Assembly: GCA_018136815.1 (NCBI GenBank)
Contig: CM030934.1
Location: 3,053,070 to 3,117,069 of the forward strand
Source: Isochrysis galbana
Lineage: Eukaryota; Haptophyta; Isochrysidales; Isochrysidaceae
Length of the DNA: 64,000 nucleotides
Direction of reading: 5' to 3'
Both the position numbers and the translations under genes were made by a program. Below are positions 21,801 through 34,448 of the stretch, in pieces (within the stretch, counting starts at the first letter, position 1; the number at the start of each line of letters is the position of its first letter). The notes under the pieces are model-generated. The model ran no database searches. It had not been told where the DNA came from and saw only the letters and a program-made list of their open reading frames with translations.

Positions 21801-24800
21801 AATCGACGAGGAATCGCATTTTGATCACGCTATGCCCATCACAGACGGAGAACAGCGCGCCAACACGCTGGCGTACGCGCACGCACGGAGGGAGGCATCG
21901 CTCGAGTTCGATGCGGCAGTAACGGCTTGTCTGGAGGAGCGCGCCGAGCAATCCTTCGCGTGCATGCCTTTGGACAGCGTTCGCACGAAGACGAGGTGTG
22001 CAGCGGCTGCTGTCCCATCGCCTCGCTTGCCTAATATTGCCCTCTCCGGCCGGGCTGCGAGCCGGGCTTGAGGCCAGACAAACGCCCAGCACGCGAGTTG
22101 GTGGGCCTCCTTCACCCGCCAACTTCTGGGGCATAGGTGCTACAGCTGCCAGGGCTGCTTCATACACAGGACGCTTGCGGCAAGAGTCGACTGCGGTCGT
22201 TGTATGCACTGCTTGGACAAGCCAAAGTTTGGCGGCCCGAACACTTCGAAGCAAACCTGCCTTCTAAAGACATGCGAACGGTCCGGGAAGCTGCGAGCAG
22301 TCCGCGTGGACGCTGCCATTCGGAACACGTCACTCCCAGACTGGATGCCCGAGTGGGCGCGGCACGATGCCGGCTTCTCAGAAGCGGCCCTGGCGGCCGC
22401 CATGGATGCCACGCGTGCCGAGGCACCGCTCCTGGAGGAAGGTCCCGCGGCATGCCTGGGGGCCAGCGAGGTGGCCGAGGCCAAGTCGTCCTCGTTAGAA
22501 GTCCATGGCGAGTTGCATGACTCTCAACCTGTGCCCTCTCGCGCCGGAGCAAATGACGTAGACGTGTGCAGGAGCAGCGATGAGGACGGATCGATACCCG
22601 AAGCAACCTCCTGCGGAATCGCCTCGCTTGCACCCTGTTTCTTGGCGATCGGCTGTCATGCTAGCGGCGCAAGGCGGATGGCCAACGAGACAAGCGCCAC
22701 CGCGTCCCGCAGCGATTATGATACACCATTCAGCATGGATGGCGTCGTGGCCTCTAGTGAAACGTGGTCGTCTGCAGCGGCTGGCCAGACAACGAGAGGC
22801 GTGCCCGTCGCAGGAGCCGAGGTAGATGAGGTCTCTCTAGCCGAAACTTGCTCGACTGCATCATCGGAAGTTGCACACCTCCGCTCGTCTGACCCGCCTG
22901 CAGGTCACAACAAAGCTCGGCGAATCGCGGCTCCCGACCACACCATGGCCCATCGGGATGTCCAGGGCGAGACTGCCGGGTCTCCATCTGCGAACGCCGC
23001 GGCGACCGCTTCTGGCGCAGGCGAATCCGAGCCCGACATGGGTTGGCAGGTGCCCGTGTGTCTCAAGGGCCGCGTCGGCACGTTGCGTCACCACGGAGAA
23101 AGGACGAGCCGCTCGCAACACCGCCTTCAACGCGGCACCGGCGCGGGTCCCTTCGATATGGTCCTCTTTCCCGCGCTGCTTCTAGATGCGTTGAATGGTA
23201 AGTGGGCCGAGGGCGACGAGGGGCTGGTCCAGCCGGTGGCAGCCACGCAGGCGGCGTCGGCAACTGTACACGTCGATGAGGAACGAACGGGCGGATTTCT
23301 CTCTTGGCTGAGCGATAGCTCCGACGTGCGTCGTCTGCGCGATGCTCAGGATATCTGCGTGACCCACCTGGGCGGGGGCGGGCTGCGTATCCCCGCCTCC
23401 TTCGACCCACGAGCCGCCTGCCCGCGCGTAGAACTTTCGGCACGAGTGGCGTCCATCCGTTCAGCTGCGCCAGTGCCCGAATTGGCCTGCGCCGGCCTGC
23501 TCGGTGCGCTCACCTTCCTCAGCAGCAAGTTGCGCTCGAGCAAGCCGTCTACTTCTCACCTACGCACGGTGCGAGGGGACCAGAATCTTCTCGTATCTTC
23601 GCTCTACCTACTTGACTTTGGGCGCTCGGTCGCGGCGGCCGACTCACAGGCCGGTGTCGGGTTAGCGTCGCAGTCTCTGCGTGAGCCCTCGCTTCGTCGA
23701 TCTGCTCGAGGCCGACGGCAGTGCACGATCGAGCGTCGCAGTGCGCCTGCAGCGGCATCTGGAAGACCTTGCGGTAGTGGCGCGGCCTCCATCGTGCCAA
23801 CGGACGAAACGGATATTCGCCTTTCGATTCGTGAGTCCCGCTTGCAGCTCTTGGACGACGAGACATTGCAGATGGTCCGATCGGTACAAGCTCACGATAT
23901 TGCCCCTCAGCTGCGCGACTCGGGTGGCCTCGTGGGGAATGGCGATGGCAACGCCATCTGTGGCTATGGTGATGCTTCTTGCTCTATCATTGATGTGAGC
24001 CTCGACACGCTAAGCCGCATGTCCGCCGATGACGCCCCTGACGAGCTGCGCAGATCTGCAGTTGCACGCGCGACGTACCACGGCTTCGGCGTCTCCTTCC
24101 GTTCCAATACCGCTGTATCTGTGGCACGCGACCCCAGCGAGTTGGACGTGCGGTCGTCATTGCAGCCTTCGTCGTTGGAGACTTACCAAGCGACCTCGGT
24201 CTCAGGTGCAAGGTTCATGCCACGGGAAGACGCCGTCATCAAGCGCAGGGGTGAACGAGGCGAGAGCTTCGGGGACATTGCGCAGGAACTTGCTTGCCGC
24301 ACGCCGGGCGTTGTGGAAAACCGTTGGGAATGGCTTGTCGCCCATCGCAAGGTGAATCAGAGCATGCGCGATGAACACATTAGCCAACGGCAGGTGGCGG
24401 GTACAAGTCGAGCCAGGGAGGGTGCCGGTGGCGCGCCTCAGCCTACCTATACGCAGAGTCGCTCTACGAAGCCAACGACAGGGGGCGAGGTGGAACAACA
24501 GAATTCGACGAGCACGCCCAGTGCTGGGGCGGTCGATCAGCGTGTGGGCGGCGGAAGAAGCCCAGTTAGGGAGTCGGAAGAGGCGGTGGCACGACACGGA
24601 TATGCGCGAGAAGATGATGCGCAAGATGATTCCGAGCGAGTGTATTATGGCGCATCCGAGGAAAGCGGAGGGCCTTCGCTTGGCCGTTTTGAGCCTTGGT
24701 CACCTGAGGAAAAACAACTGCTGTGGACTCTACGCAATGACGGCAAGTCCTTCGAGTATATTAGTAGCGAGTTGGGGCGCACACGTAAGGCGGTCGAGCA

Positions 24801-27800
24801 GAAGTTCAGCAAGATGCGCCGCCGACCCTTGTGTGCGGGCGCTCCAGATGGTGTGAGACGGTGGACTCGTGAAGAGGAAGAAAGGCTGCGTGTTTGGCGA
24901 GGAAGCGGCCGTTCATGGAAGTCCATAAGCGCCGAGATGGGACGCACAGTTGGCGCAGTCCAGAAGAAAGGGCAGGAGATGCATGCCTCGGCACGGTCAT
25001 TCCCTATTGCGAGCGCGGATGATCACAGATCAACGGTGCTGGCCTCCGACGCGCCCAGGACAGATCCGGCCGACGTGCTCGAGGGTGTCGGCGTGGACCT
25101 CAGCCAGGGATTGCACGACAATGAGAGTGAAGACGGTGAAGGGGATACCATTAGAGGTGACGCCACCGCCGATTTCCCGGCTCCCCGACGGGAAGAGGGC
25201 AGTGTGTCGCATTCGGCCGATGTGCTCCAGGGCCACGTCGTGGGCTCCACTTGTGGCATGCACTATGTTGACAGTGAGGACGGGCAAGGGGTTGCCATGA
25301 GTGGTGGCCCTACCGTCGTCGCCGCGACTTCACCACTAGAAGAATTCAGTGGAACCGATCCCGTCCACGTATCCCACGGCCACAGCGTGGACTCCGGCCA
25401 TAGCACCCATCAAGTCGAAATAGAGGATTGGCAAGAGATTGCCACGCGAGGTGCCCCCACCATGCCCCCGCCGGCCCCACGACGGAGAGAAGGCAAGGGG
25501 GCAGTTGACACATCGGAGGTGTATGAGCTGCACCAAAAAGGCGAAGACGCGCTCACGATTGCCAAAACATTGGGGTGCACAGAGAATGCCGTGTGGTTGA
25601 TGTTGTGTCACCACCAGAAACGGTTGGACTGGCCACAGCGGCTCCGCCGGGCTCCAGCCGCTTCACATATCATCGAGGTCGTGTGCACACCTGGTCGCGC
25701 GCCTGCAGCCCCATTGCGGGGCTCAAACTCTAGCAAGCGCATGCACAACGCTATCAATGAAGACGACCGAGCATCTACCGTGATTGATGGCTCCATCGTC
25801 CCCTCCCTGACTGCACTACGGGACGACGTCTGCTTGTCATCGAAGCCATGTGGTAGACGGTGGACGCGTGAGGAGGAACATAAGCTGCATAATCTGCTCG
25901 CAAACGGCAGCAGCTGGGAGGCCATGGCCAGTGAGATGGGACGCACACCCGCGGCTCTACAGAGGAAGATGAGGCATTTGCACGCGTCAGCACAGCAGTC
26001 CCAGATTGAGAGAGCAGCGGAGACAGAATCAACGTTGCCAACCTCCGAATGGACCCAGACGGGTCCGGGTGGCATGCTCGCGGGCCTTGACGCGGACGAC
26101 TCCAGCAAAGGCATTCAACAAGTCGCGAGCGACAACAGGCAAGGGTTTTGTGGTACGACCTCTACCGTCCCGAATTCACGGCGTGAAGGAGGCGGATTGG
26201 TATTGTGGAAGAAGGTGCATGAGCTTCACGTACAAGGCGATGACCTGCAAACAATAGCCAACAAAGTGGGGCGGCCAGAGATGTCCATCCAATTAATGTT
26301 GGATCAATACCGGAAATGGCAAGAACGGCAGACGCGGATCCGCCGGGATGTGGCCGCCTCGCAGGGCATCCAAGCCGCTAGCATGCCCGGCCGCGCACTT
26401 GCACCAACAATAGAGCGACGGCCATGGACAGAGGAAGAGCGCTTTCGAGTAGCGCAGGCGTTCGCTAGCGGTCAAAGCACCGATGACCTCGAGAAGTCGC
26501 TCGGGCGATCTGCCAAAGGACTGAAACAATTTGCTTTTTGTGCCCGACAACATCCTGCTAAGCACAAACCGTGCAGGCACCTATGGTTGGAGGATGATTT
26601 CATTCTTCTCATTGATGGCATGAAAGCGCGTACACCGATCGAAGAGATTGCAAGCCAGTTGGACTTCACAACGGTTGCCGTGCGGTCCAAGTGGAATTTT
26701 TTGATGAATCAAGACGCTTCTGACCATTCGGCCCCGCGAAGGATTGTGAGAGATGACGAGCAGGAGCAGCCTACCGAATCGAGTCAGTGGTGCCAAGAAG
26801 CGCCGGAGCACTCGCCAAGCAAAAGCAATGGACAGCTGTACCTCACTCGGATCTCGCGCGCCGTCGAGCGAATGGTGACCATGGGACTATTGCGCGGCCA
26901 AGACGGTCGTGCCCGAGCATCAGCTTCTCCCAGTGCGCAAGGGGCGCAGCTTGGAGCGTTCTCCGACGCAGATCAATCCGTGTTTGCGTATAGCGGGGAC
27001 ACGGCGTACGCTGCTTCTGAGGCGCTCCATCTTGGAGAGCATGGCGTCGCTTTGGCAGAAGCGTTCGGCGCACCAGGCGCGCCCGTACCTATCCAAGAAG
27101 CGTGTGTGGGCGCCGCCATTGCGCGATGTAAGAAAACTCGCTGGCGTCATGCGGACGAAGCTGAGCTTCTTCGGCTGCATGCGACGGGGATGTCTGTAGC
27201 GGATTTGGCCAAGCACTTCGACCGCACGACCGAGTCGACCTCCAAAAAAATGGAACAGTTGAAGGGGAGGTGTCGTCCTCAGCGAGCCGATGCCGCCGTG
27301 AGACTTACGGAACACGGCGTAAGAGCATCTCATCGCAATCAAGATAATAGTTGCGAGATGTGCACGAGCTCAGAGCAGTACTTGACGTCAGTTCCATCGC
27401 TGGCATGCGGCGAATTGGAGGCACGTCCAGTGACCGAGGCGAATACTTGTGGGCTGGAAGGCGTAGACGACGCGGCGGTGACGGCAGACGTTCGAAAACG
27501 TAAAAAGGCGCGCCGAGGAGGCGCGGAAGAACAGAGCCCCCTATTCGGATCCAACGCTGAATCGGATGAAGCGTCAATCGAGATCAACCGCAGTGTCGAA
27601 TCTGTTGACGGTGCCACGGCTAACACGGATGAAGATGGGGAGGCGAGGCGCCCCTGCGGCATTGCGTCTTTTGTTCCGATTGCTCGCCGCGCAATCAGAC
27701 CACGGTCGGCTCTTGAAGGGTCCGGCGGGAAGGAACAGGGACGTGATCAAGGTTGCAAGAGACGGCGCGAGTTGTTGGAAGCGGCGGAGTCCAGCGAGGA

Positions 27801-28794
27801 TGCCTCGGGCAACCTTGGACGACGACGCGTTTGCACGACGAGCGGGACGGAGGTCGAAGCGCGTTCTAGCAAGGCTGAGGCAGGAAGCTCGCGGCAAGTT
27901 GCACAGTATCCAAGGAGTCAGGTTCAAGAGGCGATCGGCGGCCCAAGAATGTCACCACGTGATCGACTGGTGTCCCGACCATTGGTGGCGCCCCGCGCAT
28001 TGAATCGGGGGGCTGAGAGGCGTTCCGTTTGCCCGCAGATGATCATGAGGAGCCAAGCGTCAGCCAAGCCTGTCCGCTCACGATCCCTCACCACCAGCGA
28101 GGCGATTGACGCAACGTCGCCCGGAGGCAGAGGTTCTCGGCTAAGCAAGCAGCGGACATGCCCGGCCCTACAGACTACGATGAGCGACCGGCCGCCGCGC
28201 TGCGCCACATGCAGAGACTTGAGAGAATACGAATTTTCGCGCCGAGTTGAATCGTATGATGGGGTGCTGCTGCAATGGTCGGAAAAGTCCGACACCGGAT
28301 ACCTTGGCGTAGGCCGCCCGTGGGCCACCGCAAAGAGGCGGTACCACGACTACTACACCATTCGAGCCCAGGCGGCGGAATTAGAGGCTGCGGGCATCCA
28401 GCGGAAATTCAATAGCGCGGCCGAGGCGGCGGCTGCCTATGCTCGGCTCCAGGAGTGCCGCAAGTCGCGCGCCGAGGCCTCGTCAATCGCAGAGCGCGCG
28501 ACTGCGCCGTCATCACCAATCGAGCACGCGACTCCGCCGTCATCACCAAGCGAGCGGGCGTTCACAAGACCCAGACTGGCTTTTCCTCCCATGATGGATG
28601 TGGCGGCGGTCAGCCGGATGGCCGCAAATGACGTGAAAGAGGAGCTCGGACGATTTGGGATCAAGTGTACCCGTGACGCTCATGCCAACAAGGAGATGCT
28701 CACGGTGGCTATCCTCCAGCGGCTGGCGCACGTGGGCACCAACGGGCAAAGAACTCGGGGAGGCACGGCGGCGCGTGGGGCTCCGTCGCAATAG
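18847..28794 (+). CDS. PRMT–CXXC zinc finger–multi-Myb–AP2-like–SAP-like chromatin protein
   Basis: Nine exons: 18847-18914, 19407-19722, 19856-19975, 20082-20171, 20270-20685, 20966-21115, 21301-21478, 21673-21995, 22137-28794. They sum to 8319 nt, or 2772 residues, all in phase. Residues 23-550 carry a methyltransferase fold: SAM motif I VLDVGVGTG (50-58), acidic D76, and SEILGTLTTSES with E131 and E140 spaced as in the PRMT double-E loop (compare SEWMGYCLFYES in PRMT1). A canonical THW loop was not found. Exon 9 opens with a CXXC finger (about 555-600): eight cysteines, DCGRCMHC, then LDKPKFGGPNTSKQ, close to MLL-type fingers that bind unmethylated CpG. Myb/SANT-like helices start near residues 1251, 1406, 1462, 1682, 1793, 1912, 1981, 2034 and 2221. 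An AP2-like TGYLGVGRPW segment lies near 2600-2660 and a SAP-like helix pair at 2705-2755. Probably nuclear. Substrate unknown. Confidence 0.75.
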
Positions 28795-29010
28795 AAGCCA
28801 CGCGTCTGTCGTTTTGATTGCTAGCATCGTTGCCGTGGTGGCTTCACGACCCCTGGCTCGTGGTAGCTCGTGGGTGTATGCACTCCGCTAGGGATCGTAT
28901 TGCGGCCCGGCCTTTAGCGTGTCGTTTGATTGCACGACAGGTCGGATGGGGACCTTTTCGGTGCGTCAGCTCGTCAGCTAACACCAACCTAGAGCTTACA
29001 CTAAGGCTAA
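28795..29010. other. 3' flank of the PRMT-CXXC gene
   Basis: Short unique stretch before a LINE. No gene is seen. Confidence 0.4.
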
Positions 29011-32000
29011 CGTCAGTCCAAAACTATGGTTATAGTTTCAGCCGATGGAGCGCGCCCCAACCGCTCCCCTCTCCCAGCCCTCCACAGCCACGACGCCCCA
29101 ACGGGGCCGACGCAAGCCTCTGGAGCCAAAGCGCTCGCAGGCCGCCGATTAAGACGTCGACGTGCCGCCACCTCCCTCCCCGGCCAGTCCTCACAGAGGG
29201 TGGGAACGAGCCAAAATCCTGTTCCCCCCCAAACGATTGCCGACGACACGCAAATTTTAGCGAGCTCTTTCGAGTCACTTGAGAGGGCGATGCACATCTT
29301 AGAGAGCTATGGAACCGCCACCGGGGCTAGGGTGAACAAAAACAAGAGTTTACTAATAAGAATGGGATCGCTTACAGGGGCGCAGGTCCCCGAGACGCTA
29401 GCTTATCTTAAAACACTCGGCGAAGGCGAGTATGCGACCATTCTAGGAGTCCCTTTCTGGGAAGGGCTAGAAAACGACTCCTTCTGGGAGAAGCTATACG
29501 CAAAGCTTAAGAAAAAGGTCGCAACATGGAGAGGTCTGAAGAGTCTCTCCATTCACGGGAGGACGCTACTAGTGAACTTCATAATCTACGGGACGCCGAG
29601 ATCTTGGCTATCCACGTCCACTCCTCCGGCATGGTTCTTGGAGGCCATAGACTCGGACGTGCAAGCTATACTGTGGGATAGGTCTCCCCGACTTCAGGCG
29701 GACGAGCTAGGCTCCTCGCAAGAGGGTCGGAAATGGATAACCCTTCCGGCATATCCGAGGGTAGGCACAAGCGAAGACGGGCCCCTATTGGGGGTCGGAC
29801 TACTTCCCATGGCCGAACACACGAGGGCGCTCCAAGCGATATGGATAGTCCGATATCTAAACCCGTCAATGGCGGAATGGAAGATAGTCTTGGATCAATG
29901 GTTCAGCCGCACCCCCTTAGGGCGAGCGGCGGTCTTTTCGAAGGTCGACTCGAAGAGCCTCACGGCTAGCTCGCGGCAATAACACGCTCCCGGCCTTCTG
30001 GAAGCACGCGCTGGAAAACTTCAGAAGGATCAAATTCCTTAGGGGAGAAATCACACGAGAAGGAACTCAGGGCTCCCCGATATGGCACAATCTTTTCCAC
30101 AAGCCTCCGGCTATTCATCACTCACATAGGTCGAAATGGGAGTCTCTACAGACAGTTATCGTTCACAACACCATAAACCCGGATACGGGGGACGTTTACA
30201 CTATGGAAGAATGCGCGGCTTACTTGCCGGACGGAGAACGTTGGATACGCCATAGGGGAAATTACATATCGGTAGGCCCCTTTCTTAAGTCGTGGGAAAA
30301 GATTTCTGAGTGGACGAGATCAAGACTAATACATACCACTTTCGATTATATGAACCTTCTTAGAAAACAAGCGAAGACTCCGCCCCCGGCTCCAGAGGAG
30401 CAAAAGATAGTCCCTCAAGAAGATCCGGACGCACACGATCTAGGCGAGATCCTAGTGGACATAGACCATAACTTTTATCTGCGCCGAAGAGGCGACTACC
30501 ACAAAGTCCAGCTCAATGTCATGGGAGAGCCCCACATCCACGAGCGGATTAGCCCGCAACTACTGCCCGACGAACTATACACCCCGCTGAAGTGGGGACG
30601 TGCGTACGACGGCCCGGCGGAGACGGCGTACCCGTTACCTCAAGAATACATGCTAAACGGCACGCGTACAACACTAGAGGGTGTAAGTGTCAGGGACTTG
30701 ACTAAAGCGTTCCTCGCTTTGAGGAAAACCAAAACACAAAAATCCACACTAAGATGGGAAAAAAGGTTACCGGTCCTCTCGGGAAAGTGGAAACAAATAT
30801 CGCAATTATATAAATATAACTTTTTGACGCCTAGAGACTCTTATTTGCATTTCAAACATGTCCTACATAGGAGGCTAGCTACAGCTAACCGCTTTGCTGA
30901 CGATCCAACATGCCGCTTTTGCGGCATAGCCCCTGAAAGCTCCACCCACCTGGCCTCATGTATCGCGACGGAGCGCATCTTTGAATTCATAGAAGGACTT
31001 CTGGGGATTAGCCTTAGGCCGGGATCCGAAACAGCCCAACGACTTTTCTGCTATCAAGTGGACAGACCGCACCCCTCCTCGGGATACTTAGGCATCCTGG
31101 CGTGGAGGTACATCCTAACTGACTTTTATAACATCCAATATGGTAACGCGGACGGCAGGTCCGTTAGGTCGATCTTAAGAGCGATCCTTGCGAGATACCA
31201 CCTATTAGTAACGGCGAAAGTCGGGTTCTTTCAGAGGCTGAAAAAACAACGAGAGAATATGGGGCTACACGCCCCGAGTAACAAACACATTAAGAAATTG
31301 ATAAGTCCGCTCTACACGGTGGACAAGGAGTTCAACCTAGGAACATCGGAAGACCTCCTGCAGGCGGCGAGAGGTCTAGACATACGTAACATCACCTAAG
31401 GCACTTAATACCGCGTCTTAGAAGAAACCGCGGAGGATATCAATGATGATCCCACGATATACAATAGAAGGCAACCCGAATTAACACTAGCACAAAGGAC
31501 GAATCACAGTCTCCAGCCCCCTTCTCTCCAACTCCCGGCCGAAGCAGCGCGCGCGGCCTCCCCGGAACCAGCTTCTCCGATAAAGAGGGAACTGGGAAAG
31601 GGGGAGGGGGTTGTCAGGGGTTAAGGTTGGGTAGTAGGGAGGTACACTAGCACACTGCCTCACGCCGCACGCGTAGCGGGGAATTTTAAGAAGATTTTTT
31701 TTTGTTCCCCCCCAAACGCGCACCAGAGCCTGTCACAGGCTCTGCCGCCACTCACTGCCACCAGCTCCCTCCGTCTCGCCACCCATAAGGCGGCTTGCCT
31801 TCATTTGGTCTCCTTTCCCTCAGGGTTTCTTCCCCTCCCGTGGGGACTCTCACCCTACCATGAGCCCCCCCGCGAGCACCCCGAAGGAGAGGCCCAGGAG
31901 CACCACGTACGCGATGAGAACGGCGTCGCCTTGGCTCGGCATGAGGGCGCGCCCCGAGAGGGCCTCCTTCGACAAGGATTCATTGTGGTGACGTTGGTGA

Positions 32001-32952
32001 ACATCTCGAGGAGACGAGGAGAAACAATAAGTCGTTAGAGGTAGCACCCCCCGTCCACCACACTCATGACTCATGAGGATCTGAATGGAGCGTATTTCCA
32101 GACATTCGATAAATAAAACGACACAACGTAAAGAATCTGAAGCTAGACACGTGTTGCAACATTCGGATGATAATACGTTTCTCAAATCAGTTCCAACACT
32201 CAACCAATACAAATCGTTGCGAAAAGATATTACGGCTAGGAACGACACCTAATACATGTTAGCATGGAGGTATATTATAATTGATTTCTACAGAATACAT
32301 TACGACGGCGCCGCATTCTCAGAAGAATCGGTGCTTATAAGCACGTTAGAAAGATACACGATTCGTCTCAGCAAGGCTCTATTCTTTGCCAACACGACGG
32401 ACTCGGCTAGGACTGCCCGAGCGGGTATGGGCAGGCAGCTGATGAAAAGGAAAAGGATCGAGGATAGACATGAAAGATCTATACACGCTATTCACGCTAG
32501 GCAAACGAGGCAAACTAGACCCTAGCGCAGAGCTCCTAACGCTAACTACCGCGCTGGCAGTGGCGCATATAATAGCCGGGGAACCCGAAACAAACCGCGC
32601 GAAACCGCGCCTAAGAGGCGGCCACACTAGCACTAGGGACAAACACTAACGCGCAACGACACAGCGAAACCCGACTGACTCATACGAGACACAACAAACC
32701 CAAGTAATATAAGCCAGCCACGCACACCACGCACTCGAAAGGCCTGCCCTGAACCCGCACTCTGAACTCTGAACCAGGCCCACAGTAGCGCACTTGGGCC
32801 GTACCCCGAATGCATGCCAAAGACAAAGAAATGAGGGGGGGGAAGGGAGAAGGGAGGAGGTGGAGGGAAGGGAAGAAAGGGCGGTGTCAGCGAGAAGGTA
32901 GGATTACCTAGAAATAGTAGGTGTTAGCCCAGAATCTTCAGATTTTTTTTTT
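29010..32952 (+). mobile_element. outer LINE, split by a second LINE
   Basis: The 5' part holds the family's ORF1 start at 29045 (ATGGAGCGCGCC, protein MERAP...). The reading IL-FPPKR stops at the insertion, and the same frame resumes after 31718 as PKRAPEP. A degenerate ORF2 C-terminal remnant follows (about 32100-32525, containing MLAWRYIIIDFYRIHYD, with one in-frame stop just before it). The 3' tail ends AGCCCAGAATCTTCAGA plus a T-run at about 32942-32952. The copy therefore lacks most of ORF2 internally. Confidence 0.65.
29220..31717 (+). mobile_element. inner LINE (5'-truncated) with flanking duplication
   Basis: GTTCCCCCCCAAACG occurs on both sides (29221-29235 and 31704-31718), a 15-bp target-site duplication. 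Between them lie the C-terminal part of a reverse transcriptase from the catalytic ADD box onward (29236-29982: IADDTQILASSFESLERAMH, LGVPFW, KKKVATWRGLKSLSIHGRTL) and the ORF2 C-terminus (about 29985-31399) with a zinc-binding CRFCGIAPESSTHLASC motif. The frame shifts once near 29940-29985. The 3' end has AAGAAGA plus a T-run. The RT N-terminus is missing, so the copy was truncated on insertion. Confidence 0.8.
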
Positions 32953-32996
32953 ACACTCTGAGCAGTGCTCGACGGATAATAATAAAGCGATTGAAT

Positions 32997-33966
32997 ATTA
33001 GTGGCTCAATATACAACCTACTTTTATAAGTGGGGGTCAATGGGGGCCTCGCGCCCCCCTCTCTCCATCGCGGACACCCCCCGGGGTGGGCCCGTACATT
33101 CAACCCCAGCCCCTGCCCTCTGGCAAGGGCAGGGCACTCAACAAGACAGCCCAGACCCCCAGTGGGCGCGGGCCGCGAGCCGCACTCCCACGCCCGCATT
33201 GGGCCTGCCCTCGAGCTGACTCCCCCCCTGTCCCTGGTCGCCAGGCATACAGGGGCCTCTGGGAGGCTCCCATGACCAGCGTGGCAAGCGTGGGAGAGGC
33301 AGGGGGGGCCAGGGGCTGAGCCCCAGCCTCCACTGCCCCCTGAGCTGCCCTGCTGGCCCTCTGGGAGCCCCCACAGGACCTCTGAGAGCAGGCCAGGGCG
33401 CGCGCATGGCGACGCGCCACAGGGACGAAGCGGGGTGAGAGTGGAGAGAGGGAGAGGGGGGATTTTGCACCCCCCCCGACGGAGTGCGGTGAGAAACAGG
33501 CCCTGTTTGCGTTAGCAAACGGGTAGGGGGCGGCTGGCGACAGGAGGGAGAGAGAAGGGAGTGACCCAAGGTCGAGGAGAGTACCCTAGGAGTGGCACAG
33601 GTTACTCGAGTCGCGGCCACTTATTTCTCGAGGATCGCTCACGGCGCGAGCTGGTAAGGGCCGTTCCCCTTTGTTGACGAGAGTTCCTCCCCCCCCCCCC
33701 GGTGCTTTTTCCCGGAGAGTCGGCCGGCGTCGACCGGACCGCCTCAATGGGTTTTCCCTCATTCTAACTTGTGGGGAGTTAGAATGGGAGCCGGGGGCCT
33801 GCGAGGGGGGAGATGTGGAGGGGTGCATAGTGCATAGGAGTATGTATCTGTAGCATCAGCACGCGTCAAGGTGTACGGGCAGGTGCACTGAGGGTTGTCG
33901 TGTTAGTACCGGGCTAGTGAGAGTAGTGGTACTAATGCTCAGTTAGATTATTATTAGTGGCTCAAT
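32997..33966 (+). mobile_element. short non-coding copy of the 53.7-56.8 kb retroposon family
   Basis: The element body is about 33014-33952. It starts CAACCTACTTTTATAAG and ends in the TTAGTACC...GGTACTAA hairpin, then GCTCAG and an ATTATT tail. ATTAGTGGCTCAAT flanks both ends (32997-33010 and 33953-33966). Compared with 53685-56801, the central coding part (about 55215-56740) is missing and no LINE has inserted near 33540, so this is an internally deleted, unbroken reference copy. Confidence 0.7.
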
Positions 33967-34057
33967 GGCTCAATATACTGCCGCTAGCCATGAACCAACA
34001 AACACGAAAAAAAAAGCACCGAGTGCTACAAAAGCTGCTGTGAACGGCCGTTGATGA

Positions 34058-34338
<281 letters not shown>

Positions 34339-34448
34339 CCTCCCTCCCTCCCCCCCCCTCTCTGAAAGCTATCCGACCTATTTATTGAATTATTCATGGT
34401 GCTTCTTATGAGATTCCAACCCTCGCTCCCTCGCGACGCGACACCGCG

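Noticed and set aside
22137-22520. Alternative frame after the 22137 acceptor (LQLPGLLHTQDACGK...)
   Set aside because: Not in phase with exon 8 and contains no domain; the CXXC frame explains the sequence better.
22204-28794. Treating the 2196-codon frame as a separate gene starting at 22204
   Set aside because: That start would cut the CXXC finger in two, whereas the splice from 21995 to 22137 keeps it whole and in phase with the PRMT exons.
33030-33620. Pro/Arg-rich frames in GC-rich repeats (also 53701-54267, 61690-61983)
   Set aside because: They occur in multi-copy retroposon heads on both strands and have no domain.
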